A stretch of 5,819 nt of DNA from Candidatus Bathyarchaeota archaeon (lineage in GTDB: Archaea; Thermoproteota; Bathyarchaeia; Bathyarchaeales; Bathycorpusculaceae), in the NCBI GenBank assembly GCA_003601875.1, contig PIYF01000055.1, positions 1 through 5,819 of the forward strand, written 5' to 3'. This document shows, piece by piece, positions 5,676-5,819 of this stretch (its first letter is position 1; the number at the start of each line of letters is the position of its first letter). Under the pieces are notes generated by a model that was given only the letters and a program-made list of their open reading frames with translations, was not told the origin of the DNA and ran no database searches. Made by a program: the position numbers and the translations under genes.

Positions 5676-5710
5676 CTTATATTATACTTACAAATACCTT
5701 TTAAAGGAAG
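5676..5710 (+). promoter_or_regulatory. Probable promoter of the AOR-family gene
   Basis: The TATA-like string CTTATATTATA (5676-5686) is centred about 29 bp before the GTG at 5711. That is the spacing expected if transcription begins at or a few bases before the start codon, giving a leaderless message. AAAGGAAG directly abuts the GTG, too close to serve it as a normal ribosome site. Confidence 0.55.
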
Positions 5711-5819
5711 GTGTTCAAAACGCCAAATGGATATATGAACAAAATTTTGAAAGTAGACTTAACTGCGAAAACTCTTAAGATTGAGCCGATTTCTGAGGAG
5801 ATCGCTAGAAAATACTTGG
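5711..5819 (+). CDS. Aldehyde ferredoxin oxidoreductase family protein (partial, N-terminus only)
   Basis: The first 36 codons are present before the window ends. The reading NGYMNKILKVDLT (residues 6-18), then EPISEEIARKYL (25-36), matches the N-terminus of aldehyde ferredoxin oxidoreductases, whose pattern is a GKILRVDLT-like strand, a short acidic stretch and a YLGGRG loop. These cytosolic enzymes contain tungsten or molybdenum with a bis-pterin cofactor and one [4Fe-4S] cluster, and oxidise aldehydes to acids with ferredoxin as acceptor. I prefer the GTG at 5711 because family proteins normally have a few residues including GY/GW just before this strand, and because the TATA spacing fits. 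The ATG at 5735 would remove them. Catalytic residues lie outside the window, so the subfamily and substrate cannot be told. Confidence 0.82.
   Translation, partial: MFKTPNGYMNKILKVDLTAKTLKIEPISEEIARKYL

Overview
The window looks archaeal. Genes sit behind TATA-like elements with short or absent leaders, translation signals resemble GGTGA/GATGTG, and the families present (Lrp/AsnC regulator, MinD-type ATPases with ferredoxin inserts, an aldehyde ferredoxin oxidoreductase start) suit an anaerobic archaeon. The DNA is AT-rich. A Bathyarchaeia-like or other TACK-group anaerobe is my best guess, but no marker gene settles this.

Left arm, minus strand (1-2351): a compact four-gene operon. Read from its promoter it encodes an Mrp/Nbp35-type P-loop ATPase (Fe-S carrier family), a small NifX/NifB-C-terminal-like protein (dinitrogenase iron-molybdenum cofactor family), and two paralogous MinD-type ATPases with ferredoxin inserts. 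The second of these runs off the left edge. Junctions are 1 nt, 11 nt and a 4-bp ATGA overlap, so the genes are almost certainly co-transcribed. The set points to handling of Fe-S or related metal clusters. No nitrogenase gene is visible.

Control region (2352-2427): this short spacer separates the operon from a divergent Lrp/AsnC-family regulator (2428-3018). It holds one AT-rich TATA-like element with a near-identical 15-bp palindrome on each side (centres 2382 and 2414, 32 bp or about three helical turns apart). The regulator has the usual helix-turn-helix and RAM domain, plus a C-terminal tail with five clustered cysteines. The simplest reading is a cysteine-tailed, possibly Fe-S- or metal-sensing, regulator that controls both its own gene and the Fe-S operon. 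This is the most interesting feature of the window.

Middle (3065-4031): an HD-superfamily hydrolase gene and, convergent with it across one base, a YjbQ/UPF0047 family gene.

Right arm (4123-5819): an M20-family metallopeptidase/amidohydrolase resembling AbgB (p-aminobenzoyl-glutamate hydrolase subunit), a 160-bp spacer with a small imperfect palindrome and a TATA-like element, and the first 36 codons of an aldehyde ferredoxin oxidoreductase family gene, probably leaderless with a GTG start. No RNA genes, mobile elements or CRISPR repeats were seen.
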